From the NCBI RefSeq assembly GCF_030816075.1, contig NZ_JAUSXO010000001.1, positions 62,001 to 126,000 on the forward strand: a stretch of DNA of 64,000 nt, read 5' to 3'. Shown here piece by piece: positions 8,780 to 18,563 of this stretch. The position numbers were made by a program, and so were the translations under genes. Source of the stretch: Arthrobacter agilis. Lineage in GTDB: Bacteria > Actinomycetota > Actinomycetes > Actinomycetales > Micrococcaceae. Each line of letters opens with the position of its first letter. The first letter of the stretch is position 1. The notes below the pieces were generated by a model. The model was given only the letters and a program-made list of their open reading frames with translations. It was not told the origin of the DNA and did no database searches.

Positions 8780-11245
8780 ATGGACATGCTCTTCGATCCC
8801 TACGTCTCCCCGCTCACGCCCGCCGAGAAGAAGCGCGCACGCGAGGCGGCGATGGCGGGGACGGCCGGGCCCGCGGACCCCGCCACCGAGCACGTGCCGT
8901 CCCGTGCCGGCGTGGACGAGCACCGCGCACACGAGCTCCTGGTGGGGCTGAACCCCCAGCAGGAGGAGGCCGTGAAGCACGGCGGATCGCCGCTGCTGAT
9001 CGTCGCGGGCGCCGGGTCGGGCAAGACCCGTGTGCTGAGCCACCGCATCGCGTACCTGCTCGCCACGGGGCGGTCCCACCCGGGGCAGATCCTCGCCATC
9101 ACGTTCACCAACAAGGCCGCCGCCGAGATGCGCGAGCGCATCGAGGGCCTGATCGGCGACGTCGCCAAGCGCATGTGGATCTCCACGTTCCACTCGTCCT
9201 GCGTACGGATCCTCCGCCGGGAGGCGGCCTCCGTGGGCCTGAACTCCAACTTCTCCATCTACGACTCCGCGGACACCCTGCGTCTCATCACGCTCGTCGC
9301 CAAGGGCCTGGACCTCGACCCCAAGAAGTTCGCCCCCAAAGCCATCCAGCACAAGATCTCCGCGCTCAAGAACGAGCTGATCGACGAGGAGTCCTTCGCC
9401 TCCGGCGTCGACCCGTCGGATCCCTTCGAGCAGGCCGTCGCCGAGGTCTACTCCGGGTACGCGCAGCGCATGCGCCAGGCCAATGCCATGGACTTCGACG
9501 ACCTGATCGCGCAGACGGTCTTCATGTTCCGGGCCTTCCCCGGCGTGGCGGACTACTACCGGCGGCGCTTCCGGCACGTACTCGTCGACGAGTACCAGGA
9601 CACCAACCATGCGCAGTACGCCCTGGTCCGGGAGATCGTCGGCGTGCCGGGCGAGTCGTCCGACGACCCCGCCGAACTCACGGTGGTGGGCGACTCGGAC
9701 CAGTCGATCTACGCCTTCCGCGGAGCCGACGTGCGCAACATCGTCGAGTTCGAGAACGACTACCCGAGCGCCCGCACCATCCTGCTCGAGCAGAACTACC
9801 GCTCCACCCAGAACATCCTCAGCGCCGCCAACGCGGTGATCTCCCGCAACCCCGACCGGCCGGAGAAGCGGCTGTGGACCGCCGAGGGCAGCGGTGAGAA
9901 GATCGTCGGCTACGTCGGCGAGAACGAGCACGAGGAAGCCCGCTTCATCGCCGAGGAGATCGACCGCCTCCAGGACGAGGAGGACATCCGTCCCGGCGAC
10001 GTCGCCATCTTCTACCGCACCAACGCGCAGTCGCGGTCCATCGAGGAGATCCTCCTGCGCGTCGGCCTGCCCTACAAGGTGGTCGGCGGCACCCGGTTCT
10101 ACGAGCGCAAGGAGATCAAGGACGCGCTGGCCTACCTGCGGGTCCTCGTGAACCAGGACGACGTCGTCAACCTGCGCCGCATCCTCAACGAACCGAAGCG
10201 CGGCATCGGCGACCGTGCGGAGTACGCCATCGCCGCCCTCAGCGAGCGTGAACGGATCAGCTTCATGGAGGCTCTGCGCCGCGCTGACCAGGCGCCGGGC
10301 ATGGCCACCCGTTCGGTCAACTCCGTGGCCGGGTTCGTCAAGCTGATCGACGACCTCGCGGAGGTCGCCAGCGGCTCCGGGGCGTCCGCCGCCCTCGAGG
10401 CGGTGCTGGAACAGACCGGGTACCTCGAGCAGCTGCGCACGAGCAACGACCCGCAGGACGAGTCCCGGGTGGAGAACCTCGCCGAGCTCGTCGCCGTCGT
10501 CCGTGAGTTCGAGCGGGACAATCCCGAGGGCACGCTGGGCGACTTCCTCGAGCAGGTATCCCTCGTGGCGGACGCCGACCAGATCCCGGACGCCCCCGAC
10601 GGGTCCGCCGCGGACGTGCAGCGCGCGGTCGAGGAGGCCCGACGCCAGGGCGTCGTCACGCTCATGACGCTGCACACCGCCAAGGGCCTCGAGTTCCCCG
10701 TGGTGTTCCTGACCGGCATGGAACAGGGGATCTTCCCGCACCAGCGGTCCGCCACCGATCCCAAGGAGCTCGCGGAGGAACGGCGCCTGGCATACGTGGG
10801 CCTCACGCGCGCACGCCAGCGGCTCTACGTCACCCGCTCCGAGGTGCGCAGCATGTGGGGCCAGAGCCAGTACAACCCGGCGAGCCAGTTCGTGAGCGAG
10901 ATCCCCGAGGACCTCATCCTGTGGAAGCGCGAGGGCGCGGCCAAGCCCGCGTGGACCACCGGCGGCAGCATCGGCGGTCCACGGCTCAGCGGGTCCTACT
11001 GGGGTGCCAGCGGTGGCGGCTTCAATGCCGGAGCCACGGCACCGTCGAAGGCCGTGGGCCGGGTGCAGCCCCAGAAGGAAGTCGTCTCGGTCTCGGCCGG
11101 CGACAAGGTCAACCATGCGAGTTTCGGTAACGGCACGGTACTGTCCGTCGAGGGTGCCGGTGACAAGACCGTCGCCAAGGTTCGATTCGATGTCGGGGAG
11201 AAGCGGCTGCTGCTGCGCTACGCACCGCTCACCAAGGTGGCGTGA
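8780..11245 (+). CDS. pcrA: ATP-dependent DNA helicase PcrA/UvrD
   Basis: SF1A 3'-5' helicase of 821 residues acting in repair and replication-fork maintenance. Seen: Walker A AGAGSGKT at 76-83, the Walker B/DEXX region VLVDEYQDTN near 269, QNYRSTQNIL in motif IV, the VVGGTRFYERKEIKD block, and TLHTAKGLEFPVVF in motif V. The C-terminus (VNHASFGNGTVLSVEG onward) matches the Tudor-like domain that binds RNA polymerase in PcrA. TAGACT at 8765-8770 is a likely -10 box with a very short leader; GAAGGA precedes the ATG. Confidence 0.96.
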   Translation: MDMLFDPYVSPLTPAEKKRAREAAMAGTAGPADPATEHVPSRAGVDEHRAHELLVGLNPQQEEAVKHGGSPLLIVAGAGSGKTRVLSHRIAYLLATGRSHPGQILAITFTNKAAAEMRERIEGLIGDVAKRMWISTFHSSCVRILRREAASVGLNSNFSIYDSADTLRLITLVAKGLDLDPKKFAPKAIQHKISALKNELIDEESFASGVDPSDPFEQAVAEVYSGYAQRMRQANAMDFDDLIAQTVFMFRAFPGVADYYRRRFRHVLVDEYQDTNHAQYALVREIVGVPGESSDDPAELTVVGDSDQSIYAFRGADVRNIVEFENDYPSARTILLEQNYRSTQNILSAANAVISRNPDRPEKRLWTAEGSGEKIVGYVGENEHEEARFIAEEIDRLQDEEDIRPGDVAIFYRTNAQSRSIEEILLRVGLPYKVVGGTRFYERKEIKDALAYLRVLVNQDDVVNLRRILNEPKRGIGDRAEYAIAALSERERISFMEALRRADQAPGMATRSVNSVAGFVKLIDDLAEVASGSGASAALEAVLEQTGYLEQLRTSNDPQDESRVENLAELVAVVREFERDNPEGTLGDFLEQVSLVADADQIPDAPDGSAADVQRAVEEARRQGVVTLMTLHTAKGLEFPVVFLTGMEQGIFPHQRSATDPKELAEERRLAYVGLTRARQRLYVTRSEVRSMWGQSQYNPASQFVSEIPEDLILWKREGAAKPAWTTGGSIGGPRLSGSYWGASGGGFNAGATAPSKAVGRVQPQKEVVSVSAGDKVNHASFGNGTVLSVEGAGDKTVAKVRFDVGEKRLLLRYAPLTKVA

Positions 11246-11274
11246 GCTCCCGGCCGCACGGGGGAGTCTGGAAC

Positions 11275-11961
11275 ATGGGGAGAACCGGAAGGCGCAGGCC
11301 CGTCCGCCGGCGTGCCGTCCATGCGGCAGCCGCTGTCGCCGCGGTGCTGGTCCTGGCAGGGTGCGTGCAGCTGCCCGCCGCCGGTCCCGCAGCGCCGACG
11401 GCCCCGGCCGACCTCCCGCCGTCGGAGGAACTGGCCGGCATGGACGTGAGAACGCCCGAGGACCTCGGCCTGCCCGGGGACGCCACCTCCATCGCGGTTC
11501 TCGCCGCCGACCGGAGCGCCTACTGCGCCATCAGCACCAAGCAGGGACGCATCTTCGACAATCCCGTGGACCCGCTGATGGCCGGAGGCGAGAAGGACGA
11601 CAACGAGCTCGAGGTCGACGCCGCCTACTGCGAACTGGCGGCCTACCCGGCGCCGGCCGAAGCCGCCGACGACTGCAACGGGACGAACCTCGGTTTCAAG
11701 GGCGGCACCGTCCTGCTGACGGTGGACTCCTTCACCTATGGCGGGTGCCGGATCGGGCTGACACCCATGGAGGCGGAGTTCGCCGCCGGGGCCGCCTCCG
11801 GAGGCGGGCCCATCGCCGGACTCCCGCTCCTCGAGCGGGGACAGGCCGTGGAGCTGCGCGGATTCCGGTGCGGGTTCGGGCAGGACGGCATGATCTGCAG
11901 CAGCCTCGAGAGCGGCAAGGGCTTCGTCGCGAACCGCGAGACGGTCACCGAATTCGGGTGA
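11275..11961 (+). CDS. Hypothetical lipoprotein
   Basis: Secreted lipid-anchored protein of 228 residues with an arginine-rich N-terminus, a hydrophobic stretch and lipobox LVLAGC (Cys30). The mature part contains six or so cysteines (for example AYCAIS, AYCELA, DDCNG, GGCRIG, FRCGF, ICSSL), suggesting disulfides. The family is not recognised. GGGGGAG lies 8 bases before the ATG at 11275. An alternative GTG at 11242 would overlap the pcrA stop but adds residues before the positively charged signal-peptide start. Confidence 0.78.
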   Translation: MGRTGRRRPVRRRAVHAAAAVAAVLVLAGCVQLPAAGPAAPTAPADLPPSEELAGMDVRTPEDLGLPGDATSIAVLAADRSAYCAISTKQGRIFDNPVDPLMAGGEKDDNELEVDAAYCELAAYPAPAEAADDCNGTNLGFKGGTVLLTVDSFTYGGCRIGLTPMEAEFAAGAASGGGPIAGLPLLERGQAVELRGFRCGFGQDGMICSSLESGKGFVANRETVTEFG

Positions 11962-12005
11962 AAAGCCTCAACGAACAGCACCCGTTTTTCTACAAAAGAT
12001 AGAAC

Positions 12006-12034
12006 TGTGGGCTTACTCACTAAACCGCTAGTCT
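12006..12034 (+). promoter_or_regulatory. CRP/GlxR-like site and -10 box before sucC
   Basis: TGTGGGCTTACTCACT at 12006-12021 matches the CRP/GlxR consensus TGTGANNTANNTCACA at most fixed positions. It is followed by TAGTCT (12029-12034), a plausible -10 box. The site would cover the -35 region of this promoter. The match is by eye and the assignment is inference. Confidence 0.4.
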
Positions 12035-12108
12035 GGGGAGGGCCTCAGGCCCGAGGGGCTAAAGTTCCCTCTTGTAAACCTACTTCGACGTAGAAGGACT
12101 TCAGCCAA

Positions 12109-13275
12109 GTGGACCTGTTCGAATATCAGGCGCGCGATCTTTTCGAGGCACACGGGGTTCCCGTGCTCGCCGGCATCGTGGCGCACACCCCGGAAGAAGC
12201 CAGGGCTGCAGCCGAGAAGATCGGCGGCGTCGTCGTGGTCAAGGCCCAGGTCAAGGTGGGCGGTCGCGGCAAGGCCGGCGGCGTCAAGGTCGCCAAGACG
12301 CCCGACGAGGCCTTCTCCTACGCGTCGGACATCCTCGGGATGGACATCAAGGGACACACGGTCCACAAGGTGATGATCGCGCAGGGCGCCGACATCGCCG
12401 AGGAGTACTACTTCTCCGTCCTGCTCGACCGTTCCAACCGCAACTACCTGGCCATGTGCTCGGTCGAGGGCGGCATGGAGATCGAGCAGCTCGCCGTCGA
12501 GCGCCCGGAGGCCCTGGCGCGCATCGCCGTCGACCCGGCCACCGGCATCGACCAGGCCAAGGCCGAGGAGATCGTCGACGCGGCGGGCTTCGCCCCCGAA
12601 CTGCGCGACGGCGTCGTCAACACCATCCTCAGGCTGTGGGACGTCTTCGTGAAGGAGGACGCCACCCTGGTGGAGGTCAACCCGCTCGTGAAGACCGGCA
12701 GCGGCGACATCCTCGCACTGGACGGCAAGGTCACGATCGACGAGAACGCCGGGTTCCGCCACGCGGACCACGCCGCCCTCGAGGACAAGGACGCTGCGGA
12801 CCCCCTGGAGGCCAAGGCCAAGGAGAACGACCTCAACTACGTCAAGCTCGACGGCGAGGTCGGCATCATCGGCAACGGCGCCGGGCTGGTCATGTCGACC
12901 CTCGACGTCGTCGCCTACGCCGGCGAGGCGCACGGCAACGTGAAGCCCGCCAACTTCCTGGACATCGGAGGTGGAGCGTCCGCCGAGGTCATGGCCGCCG
13001 GACTGGACGTCATCCTCAACGACAGCCAGGTCAAGAGCGTCTTCGTGAACGTCTTCGGCGGCATCACCGCATGCGACGCCGTGGCCAACGGCATCGTCAA
13101 GGCGCTCGAGATCCTCGGCGACGAGGCCAACAAGCCCCTCGTCGTGCGACTGGACGGCAACAACGTCGAAGAGGGCCGCCGCATCCTCGCCGAGGCGAAC
13201 CACCCGCTGGTCACCCTCGCCGACACCATGGACGAAGGCGCCGACAAGGCCGCCGCGCTGGCCTACGGAAAGTAA
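12109..13275 (+). CDS. sucC: Succinyl-CoA synthetase beta subunit (ADP-forming)
   Basis: Beta chain of the TCA-cycle enzyme that converts succinyl-CoA to succinate with nucleotide phosphorylation. The 388 residues start [19 protein letters not shown] (GTG start, AAGGA about ten bases upstream), with an ATP-grasp domain and a C-terminal ligase domain carrying [13 protein letters not shown]. sucD follows after 10 bases. The leader holds a CRP/GlxR-like palindrome. Confidence 0.97.
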   Translation: MDLFEYQARDLFEAHGVPVLAGIVAHTPEEARAAAEKIGGVVVVKAQVKVGGRGKAGGVKVAKTPDEAFSYASDILGMDIKGHTVHKVMIAQGADIAEEYYFSVLLDRSNRNYLAMCSVEGGMEIEQLAVERPEALARIAVDPATGIDQAKAEEIVDAAGFAPELRDGVVNTILRLWDVFVKEDATLVEVNPLVKTGSGDILALDGKVTIDENAGFRHADHAALEDKDAADPLEAKAKENDLNYVKLDGEVGIIGNGAGLVMSTLDVVAYAGEAHGNVKPANFLDIGGGASAEVMAAGLDVILNDSQVKSVFVNVFGGITACDAVANGIVKALEILGDEANKPLVVRLDGNNVEEGRRILAEANHPLVTLADTMDEGADKAAALAYGK

Positions 13276-13285
13276 GGGAACACCC

Positions 13286-14188
13286 GTGTCTATCTACCTC
13301 AACAAGGATTCCAAGGTCATCGTCCAGGGCATCACGGGCGGTGAAGGCACCAAGCACACCGCCCTGATGCTGAAGGCCGGCACGCAGGTCGTCGGCGGCG
13401 TCAACGCCCGCAAGGCCGGCACCACCGTCACGCACGGCGACGTCACCCTGCCGGTCTACGGCACGGTCGAGGAAGCCATCCGGGAGACCGGCGCCGACGT
13501 GTCGATCGTCTTCGTCCCGCCGGCCTTCACCAAGGACGCCGTCGTCGAGGCGATCGAGGCCGGTATCGGCCTCGTCGTCGTCATCACCGAAGGCGTCCCC
13601 GTGCAGGATTCGGCCGCGTTCTGGGCCCTCGCCCAGTCGAAGGTCGACGCCGACGGCCGCCAGGTCACCCGCATCATCGGACCGAACTGCCCCGGCATCA
13701 TCACGCCGGGCGAGTCCCTCGTGGGCATCACGCCGGCGAACATCACCGGCAAGGGTGGCGTGGGCCTCGTCTCGAAGTCGGGCACCCTGACCTACCAGAT
13801 GATGTTCGAGCTGCGCGACCTCGGCTTCTCGACCGCCATCGGCATCGGCGGCGACCCTGTCATCGGCACCACGCACATCGACGCCCTCGCGGCCTTCGAA
13901 GCGGACCCCGAGACCAAGGCCATCGTGATGATCGGCGAGATCGGCGGCGACGCCGAGGAGCGTGCCGCCGAGTTCATCAAGGCGCACGTCACCAAGCCGG
14001 TCGTCGGCTACGTGGCGGGCTTCACGGCTCCCGAGGGCAAGACCATGGGCCACGCCGGTGCCATCGTCTCCGGGTCCGCCGGAACCGCCCAGGCCAAGAA
14101 GGAGGCCCTCGAGGCCGCCGGGGTCAAGGTCGGCAAGACGCCGTCCGAGACCGCGACGCTGCTCCGTGAGGTCTACGCGACCCTCTGA
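13286..14188 (+). CDS. sucD: Succinyl-CoA synthetase alpha subunit
   Basis: Alpha chain, 300 residues, carrying the CoA-binding Rossmann domain ([19 protein letters not shown]) and the phosphohistidine loop near [17 protein letters not shown], whose His is the phosphorylated residue. [13 protein letters not shown] is also diagnostic. It forms an operon with sucC and is followed by an intrinsic terminator. Confidence 0.97.
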   Translation: MSIYLNKDSKVIVQGITGGEGTKHTALMLKAGTQVVGGVNARKAGTTVTHGDVTLPVYGTVEEAIRETGADVSIVFVPPAFTKDAVVEAIEAGIGLVVVITEGVPVQDSAAFWALAQSKVDADGRQVTRIIGPNCPGIITPGESLVGITPANITGKGGVGLVSKSGTLTYQMMFELRDLGFSTAIGIGGDPVIGTTHIDALAAFEADPETKAIVMIGEIGGDAEERAAEFIKAHVTKPVVGYVAGFTAPEGKTMGHAGAIVSGSAGTAQAKKEALEAAGVKVGKTPSETATLLREVYATL

Positions 14189-14199
14189 TCCGTGTCATG

Positions 14200-14245
14200 G
14201 AACAGCAGCCTCCTCCGCGTCCGCGCGGGGGAGGCTGTTCTCTTT
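14200..14245 (+). terminator. Intrinsic terminator after sucD
   Basis: GAACAG-(CAG)-CCTCCTCCGCG pairs with CGCGGGGGAGGCTGTTC with one three-base bulge and one G-T pair, followed by TCTTT. It lies 12 bases past the sucD stop. Confidence 0.8.
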
Positions 14246-14384
14246 CCCCGCGCGGTGCGCACGGGGAGGCCCGTCCGTGTCAACCCGCGCCGGGACCGTG
14301 CCCTCCTGCGAGGCTCACCGCGCGGAGACGTAGCGTGAGGGGTATGGCCGGGCCCGGGACGAGGCGGCGGGAGATGGGCGGACG

Positions 14385-15806
14385 ATGAGCAGCACGACGG
14401 GGCACGGTACGACGGCGGGCGCCGACGGCGGGACGCAGCGGAGATACCTGCGGCGCGTCACCTGGGTCGCGACCCTCGGCGGACTGCTGTTCGGCTTCGA
14501 CACCGGGGTGATCAACGGCGCCCTGCCGTTCATGGTGGACGACCTCGGCCTCACGGCGTTCACCGAGGGACTCGTGGCGAGCTCGCTGGTCTTCGGGGCG
14601 GCGTTCGGCGCCCTGGCCGGCGGCAGGCTGGCCGATGCCTACGGGCGCAGGAGGATGATCATCGTGCTCGCCGTCATCTTCCTCGTCGGGACCCTCGGAT
14701 CCGCGCTGGCACCCGGTGTCACGGTCATGGTGGCCTCGCGGCTCGTCCTCGGGCTGGCGGTCGGAGGTGCCTCCGTGATGGTGCCGATCTTCCTCGCCGA
14801 GTTGTCGCCGGCCGCACGGCGCGGCCAGGTGGTCACGCGCAACGAGCTGATGATCGTGACCGGGCAGCTGCTCGCCTTCAGCACGAGCGCGCTCCTCGGC
14901 GGCCTGTTCGGTGACAGCCACGGCATCTGGCGCTGGATGCTGGTCCTCGCGACCCTCCCTGCCATCGGGCTGTGGATCGGCATGCACTTCGTCCCGGAGA
15001 GCCCCCGCTGGCTCGCCGGCCACGGGGACTTCGGTGTCGCGCTGCGCGTGCTGCAGCGGCTGCGGACCGCCGTCGTCGCCCGGCAGGAGTACGAAGAGGT
15101 CAGGTCGATGGCCCTCGAGGACCGCGAACGCGAGGACGGAGGCTTCCGTGACCTGCGCGAGCCGTGGCTCCGCCGGATCTTCCTGGTGGGACTCGGCCTG
15201 GCCGTCATACAGCAGATCACGGGCGTGAACTCGATCATGTACTACGGCACGCAGATCCTCGTCGTCGCGGGCTTCGGGACACAGGCCGCGCTGACCGCGA
15301 ACATCGCCAACGGGGTGATCTCGGTGGCGGCCACCTTCGTCGGGATCTGGCTGCTGGGCAGGGTGGGGCGCAGGCCCATGCTGCTGGTGGGCCAGATCGG
15401 GACGACGTCGGCCCTGCTCGCCATCGGGCTCGTCTCGCTGCTGGTCCCCGAGGGCACCGCCCGCGGGTTCCTCATCCTGTCGCTGACGGTGACGTTCCTG
15501 GCCTTCCAGCAGGGCGCCATCTCGCCCGTGACCTGGCTGATGCTGTCGGAGATCTTCCCCATGCGCCTGCGGGGCCTCGGCATGGGCGCGGCCGTGTTCG
15601 TCCTGTGGATGGTGAACTTCGCCGTGAGCCTCAGCTTCCCGATCCTCATGGACGCCATCACCATCTCGAACACCTTCTTCGTGTTCGTGGTCCTCGGGGT
15701 CGCGGCCATCGTCTTCGCGCGCCGCTACGTCCCCGAGACCCGGGGTCGAACCCTCGAGGAACTGGAGCACGAGTTCAAGTCCGCCGCAGGGACTCCCCGG
15801 CGGTAG
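14385..15806 (+). CDS. MFS sugar porter
   Basis: Twelve-helix H+/sugar symporter of the SP family (IolT/XylE/GalP-like), 473 residues. Diagnostic motifs are GFDTGVINGAL in helix 1, GGRLADAYGRRRMI in the first cytoplasmic loop, PESPRWL after helix 6, QQITGVNSIMYYG in helix 7 and PETRGRTLEELE at the end. The QQITGVN motif favours pentose, hexose or inositol substrates. No sugar-catabolic gene lies next to it. Confidence 0.92.
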   Translation: MSSTTGHGTTAGADGGTQRRYLRRVTWVATLGGLLFGFDTGVINGALPFMVDDLGLTAFTEGLVASSLVFGAAFGALAGGRLADAYGRRRMIIVLAVIFLVGTLGSALAPGVTVMVASRLVLGLAVGGASVMVPIFLAELSPAARRGQVVTRNELMIVTGQLLAFSTSALLGGLFGDSHGIWRWMLVLATLPAIGLWIGMHFVPESPRWLAGHGDFGVALRVLQRLRTAVVARQEYEEVRSMALEDREREDGGFRDLREPWLRRIFLVGLGLAVIQQITGVNSIMYYGTQILVVAGFGTQAALTANIANGVISVAATFVGIWLLGRVGRRPMLLVGQIGTTSALLAIGLVSLLVPEGTARGFLILSLTVTFLAFQQGAISPVTWLMLSEIFPMRLRGLGMGAAVFVLWMVNFAVSLSFPILMDAITISNTFFVFVVLGVAAIVFARRYVPETRGRTLEELEHEFKSAAGTPRR

Positions 15807-15881
15807 GGGCGCCGTCGAGCTGCTTGTAAGGTGGCGAGAGGGGAGAACCGACTGCGTTCCGCAAGCTTTCTAGGAGATCAC

Positions 15882-16937
15882 ATGCGCGCCACCATCATCC
15901 ACGGACCGGGCGATATCCGTGTCGAGGACAGGGACTACCCGAGCATCATCCGTCCCACCGACGCCGTCGTCAGGGTCACGGCCTCGTGCGTCTGCGGCTC
16001 GGACCTCTGGCCCTACCGCGGCGTCCGCCCCACCAAGGAGCCCAAGGCGATCGGCCACGAGTTCGTCGGCGTCGTGGAGTCCGTGGGCGACGACGTCACG
16101 GACGTCGCGGTCGGCGATTTCGTGATCGCGCCGTTCGTGGACAGCTGCGGCACCTGCCCCCAGTGCCTCAACGGCGTGACGGTCGCCTGCGACCACCTCG
16201 CGGGCTGGGGCAGCACCGACGAGCACGGCGACTTCGTGGAGGGCGGCCAGGGCGAGGCCGTGCGCGTCCCGCAGGCGGACGGCACGCTGCGCAAGGTCGA
16301 GGGGGTCTCCGAGCCCGACGCCGCGCTGACGGCCAGCCTCCTGACCCTCTCCGACGTGATGTCCACCGGCCACCACGCCGCCGTGTCGGCGAACGTCGGC
16401 CCGGGCAGCACCGTCGTCGTCGTGGGTGACGGCGCGGTGGGCCTGTGCGGTGTCCTCGCAGCGAAGCGCCTCGGCGCCGGACGCATCATCGCGATGTCCC
16501 GCCACGAGGACCGCCAGGCACTCGCCCGCGAGTTCGGCGCCACCGACATCGTCGCCGAGCGCGGCGACGACGGCGTGGCGAAGGTGCGCGAGCTGCTCGG
16601 GGGAGTGCTCGCCGATTCGGTCCTCGAGTGCGTGGGCACCAAGGAATCCATGGACCAGGCGCTGCGCAGCACGCGTCCCGGCGGACACCTCGGCTTCGTC
16701 GGGGTCCCGGCGGGAGGACCCGAACTGCCCATCGGCGTCCTGTTCGCGAAGAACATCACAGTGGGTGGCGGCATGGCCCCGGCTCACACCTACATCCCCG
16801 AACTGCTGAAGGACGTCCTCGACGGGACGATCAATCCCGGCCGGGTGTTCGACGTCGAGATGCCCCTCGAGGACGCCGCCGAGGCGTACCGGGCGATGGA
16901 CGAGCGCCGCGCCATCAAGGTGCTGCTGAAGCCCTGA
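15882..16937 (+). CDS. Zinc-dependent alcohol dehydrogenase
   Basis: Medium-chain NAD(P)-dependent dehydrogenase, 351 residues. The catalytic zinc region CVCGSDLWPYRG and GHEFVGVVESVG, the structural-zinc cysteines in CGTCPQCLNG...C and a Rossmann VVVGDGAVGLCG are all present. The start at 15882 is set by AGGAGA six bases upstream; an earlier GTG at 15831 lacks this and adds a non-family extension. TAAGGT at 15827-15832 may be the -10 box. The substrate is unknown. A terminator-like hairpin follows. Confidence 0.9.
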   Translation: MRATIIHGPGDIRVEDRDYPSIIRPTDAVVRVTASCVCGSDLWPYRGVRPTKEPKAIGHEFVGVVESVGDDVTDVAVGDFVIAPFVDSCGTCPQCLNGVTVACDHLAGWGSTDEHGDFVEGGQGEAVRVPQADGTLRKVEGVSEPDAALTASLLTLSDVMSTGHHAAVSANVGPGSTVVVVGDGAVGLCGVLAAKRLGAGRIIAMSRHEDRQALAREFGATDIVAERGDDGVAKVRELLGGVLADSVLECVGTKESMDQALRSTRPGGHLGFVGVPAGGPELPIGVLFAKNITVGGGMAPAHTYIPELLKDVLDGTINPGRVFDVEMPLEDAAEAYRAMDERRAIKVLLKP

Positions 16938-16943
16938 TCCGCG

Positions 16944-16975
16944 CCGGACGAGGCCCCTCCGCACGGAGGGGCCTC
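16944..16975. terminator. Hairpin after alcohol dehydrogenase gene
   Basis: GACGAGGCCCCTCCG and CGGAGGGGCCTCGTC form a 15-base perfect inverted repeat around CA. No U-tract follows, so termination is plausible but not certain. Confidence 0.55.
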
Positions 16976-17017
16976 GTCGCGCGGGCCCGGATCCCGGGAC
17001 CGGGCACAATGGAGGGC

Positions 17018-17482
17018 ATGACGACGCCGGGCAACGACCCCTACCTCATCTCCCGCGAGCGGCTCATCCATGCCCCCGCCGGACGGATCTTCGACGTCCT
17101 CGCGACACCCGCCCTCCACAGCGTGATCGACGGGTCGGGGACGGTGCGCGGCGAGCAGCCGAACGGACCCGCGCGTCTGTCGCCGGGGGCGCGGTTCGGC
17201 ATGGACATGAGGATCGGCGCCCCGTACAGGATCCTGAACCGCGTGGTGGAGTTCGAGGAGGGCCGCCGCATCGCGTGGCGGCACTTCTCGTCGCACGTCT
17301 GGCGCTACACCCTCGAGCCCCGGGGGGACGCCACCCTGGTACGGGAGGAATGGGACGGACGGGCCGTGCCGTGGAGGATCGTGTTCCGGCTGACCGGCTT
17401 CACCTGCAGGCATCCGGCGAGTATCGAGGCGACGCTCGGCAAGCTCGAGGACTACGTCCTGCAGCAGCGCGACGCCGCGTGA
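17018..17482 (+). CDS. SRPBCC-fold protein (polyketide cyclase-like)
   Basis: 154-residue START/SRPBCC superfamily protein, with the typical opening SRERLIHAPAGRIFDVL, a hydrophobic cavity fold and a C-terminal helix TLGKLEDYVLQQ. It probably binds a small hydrophobic ligand; no catalytic function can be given. CACAAT (17005-17010) ends seven bases before the ATG, so the transcript may be leaderless. It is convergent with the HtrA-like protease gene. Confidence 0.82.
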   Translation: MTTPGNDPYLISRERLIHAPAGRIFDVLATPALHSVIDGSGTVRGEQPNGPARLSPGARFGMDMRIGAPYRILNRVVEFEEGRRIAWRHFSSHVWRYTLEPRGDATLVREEWDGRAVPWRIVFRLTGFTCRHPASIEATLGKLEDYVLQQRDAA

Positions 17483-17498
17483 ACCCGGCGCGGGCCCG

Positions 17499-18422
17499 TC
17501 ACGGACCGCGCAGCTCCTCGGGCTGGACGACGATGTCCACCAGGGCGCCGTTGCGCCACACCGTCATCTCCATCCGGCGGCCGATCGCCTTCTCGACCAT
17601 CATCCGCTGGATGCCGGTCGCGCTCCGCACGGGGATGCGGTCGAGTGAGATGACGACGTCGCCCCGCCGGGCCCCGGCACCCGCGGCCGGGCTGCCCGCG
17701 ACGACGGACGCCACCTGCATCCCGGTACGTGATCCGACACGGGCCGCGAGTTCGGGGACGAGGGTGATCTCGGCTCCGACCACCCCCAGCCAGGCGCGGC
17801 GGACACGGCCCCTGGTCATGAGGGCGTCGATGATCTCGCGGGTGGTCGAGTTGATCGGCACGGCCAGACCGAGCCCGATGCCGGCGACCGCGGTGTTGAC
17901 GCCGACCATGCGCCCCGCACTGTCGGCGAGCACGCCGCCGCTGTTGCCCGGGTTCAGGGTCGCGTCGGTCTGGATGACCTCGTCCACCACGTGCCCGGAG
18001 AGCGTGGGCAGTGACCGGCCGAGCGCGGACACGATGCCCGCGGTGACGCTGCCGGCCATGCCGAGCGGATTGCCGAGCGCGACCACCAGCTGCCCGACCC
18101 GCAGCCTCGAGGCATCGCCCCACGGTACCGGCGGGGGTGTGCCGCCCTCCGCCTTCAGGACGGCGAGGTCCGACAGCGGATCGCTGCCGACGACGCGCGC
18201 GGACAGGACGGACCCGTCGCCGAAGGCGACCTCGGTGCGCTGCGCGCCGGCCACCACATGGGCGCTCGTCAGCAGGTGCCCCTCCGCCGAGATGACGGAG
18301 GCGCTGCCCGCACCCGCACCGCGGGCGGAGCGCACCGAGACCGCCGCCACCGACGGCAGCGTGGTCTCGGCGATGCGCACGACCGCCGCCGAGTAGGCGT
18401 CGAGGGCCTCCTGCTCGTCCAT
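17499..18422 (-). CDS. HtrA-like trypsin-PDZ serine protease without export signal
   Basis: S1C-family protease of 307 residues. The catalytic triad is visible: His55 in TSAHVVAG, Asp85 in SDPLSDLAVLK and Ser161 in TLNPGNSGG. A single PDZ domain occupies about 220-305. Unlike DegP or actinobacterial HtrA, no signal peptide or membrane helix precedes the protease domain, even if the frame is extended to 18518, so it may act in the cytoplasm. AATAGT just before the ATG may be a -10 box of a leaderless mRNA. Confidence 0.88.
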   Translation of the reverse strand: MDEQEALDAYSAAVVRIAETTLPSVAAVSVRSARGAGAGSASVISAEGHLLTSAHVVAGAQRTEVAFGDGSVLSARVVGSDPLSDLAVLKAEGGTPPPVPWGDASRLRVGQLVVALGNPLGMAGSVTAGIVSALGRSLPTLSGHVVDEVIQTDATLNPGNSGGVLADSAGRMVGVNTAVAGIGLGLAVPINSTTREIIDALMTRGRVRRAWLGVVGAEITLVPELAARVGSRTGMQVASVVAGSPAAGAGARRGDVVISLDRIPVRSATGIQRMMVEKAIGRRMEMTVWRNGALVDIVVQPEELRGP

Positions 18423-18563
18423 AGGGACTATTGCAGCACCGTGCGCGCCGTCGGGGGGAGGGACGTTCGCGCAGGGCGCAGGCCGGGATGAGCCCCGCCG
18501 GGCACGGGCCGGGACCACAGGCAGGGCGGGACAGGGGACCCTGCGGGTCGGGAGGTTCCCGGG

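Noticed and set aside
8072-11116. 1014-codon open frame on the minus strand antisense to pcrA
   Set aside because: Only its last 209 codons (8072-8701) look like a protein; the remainder mirrors the helicase gene and is a high-GC shadow.
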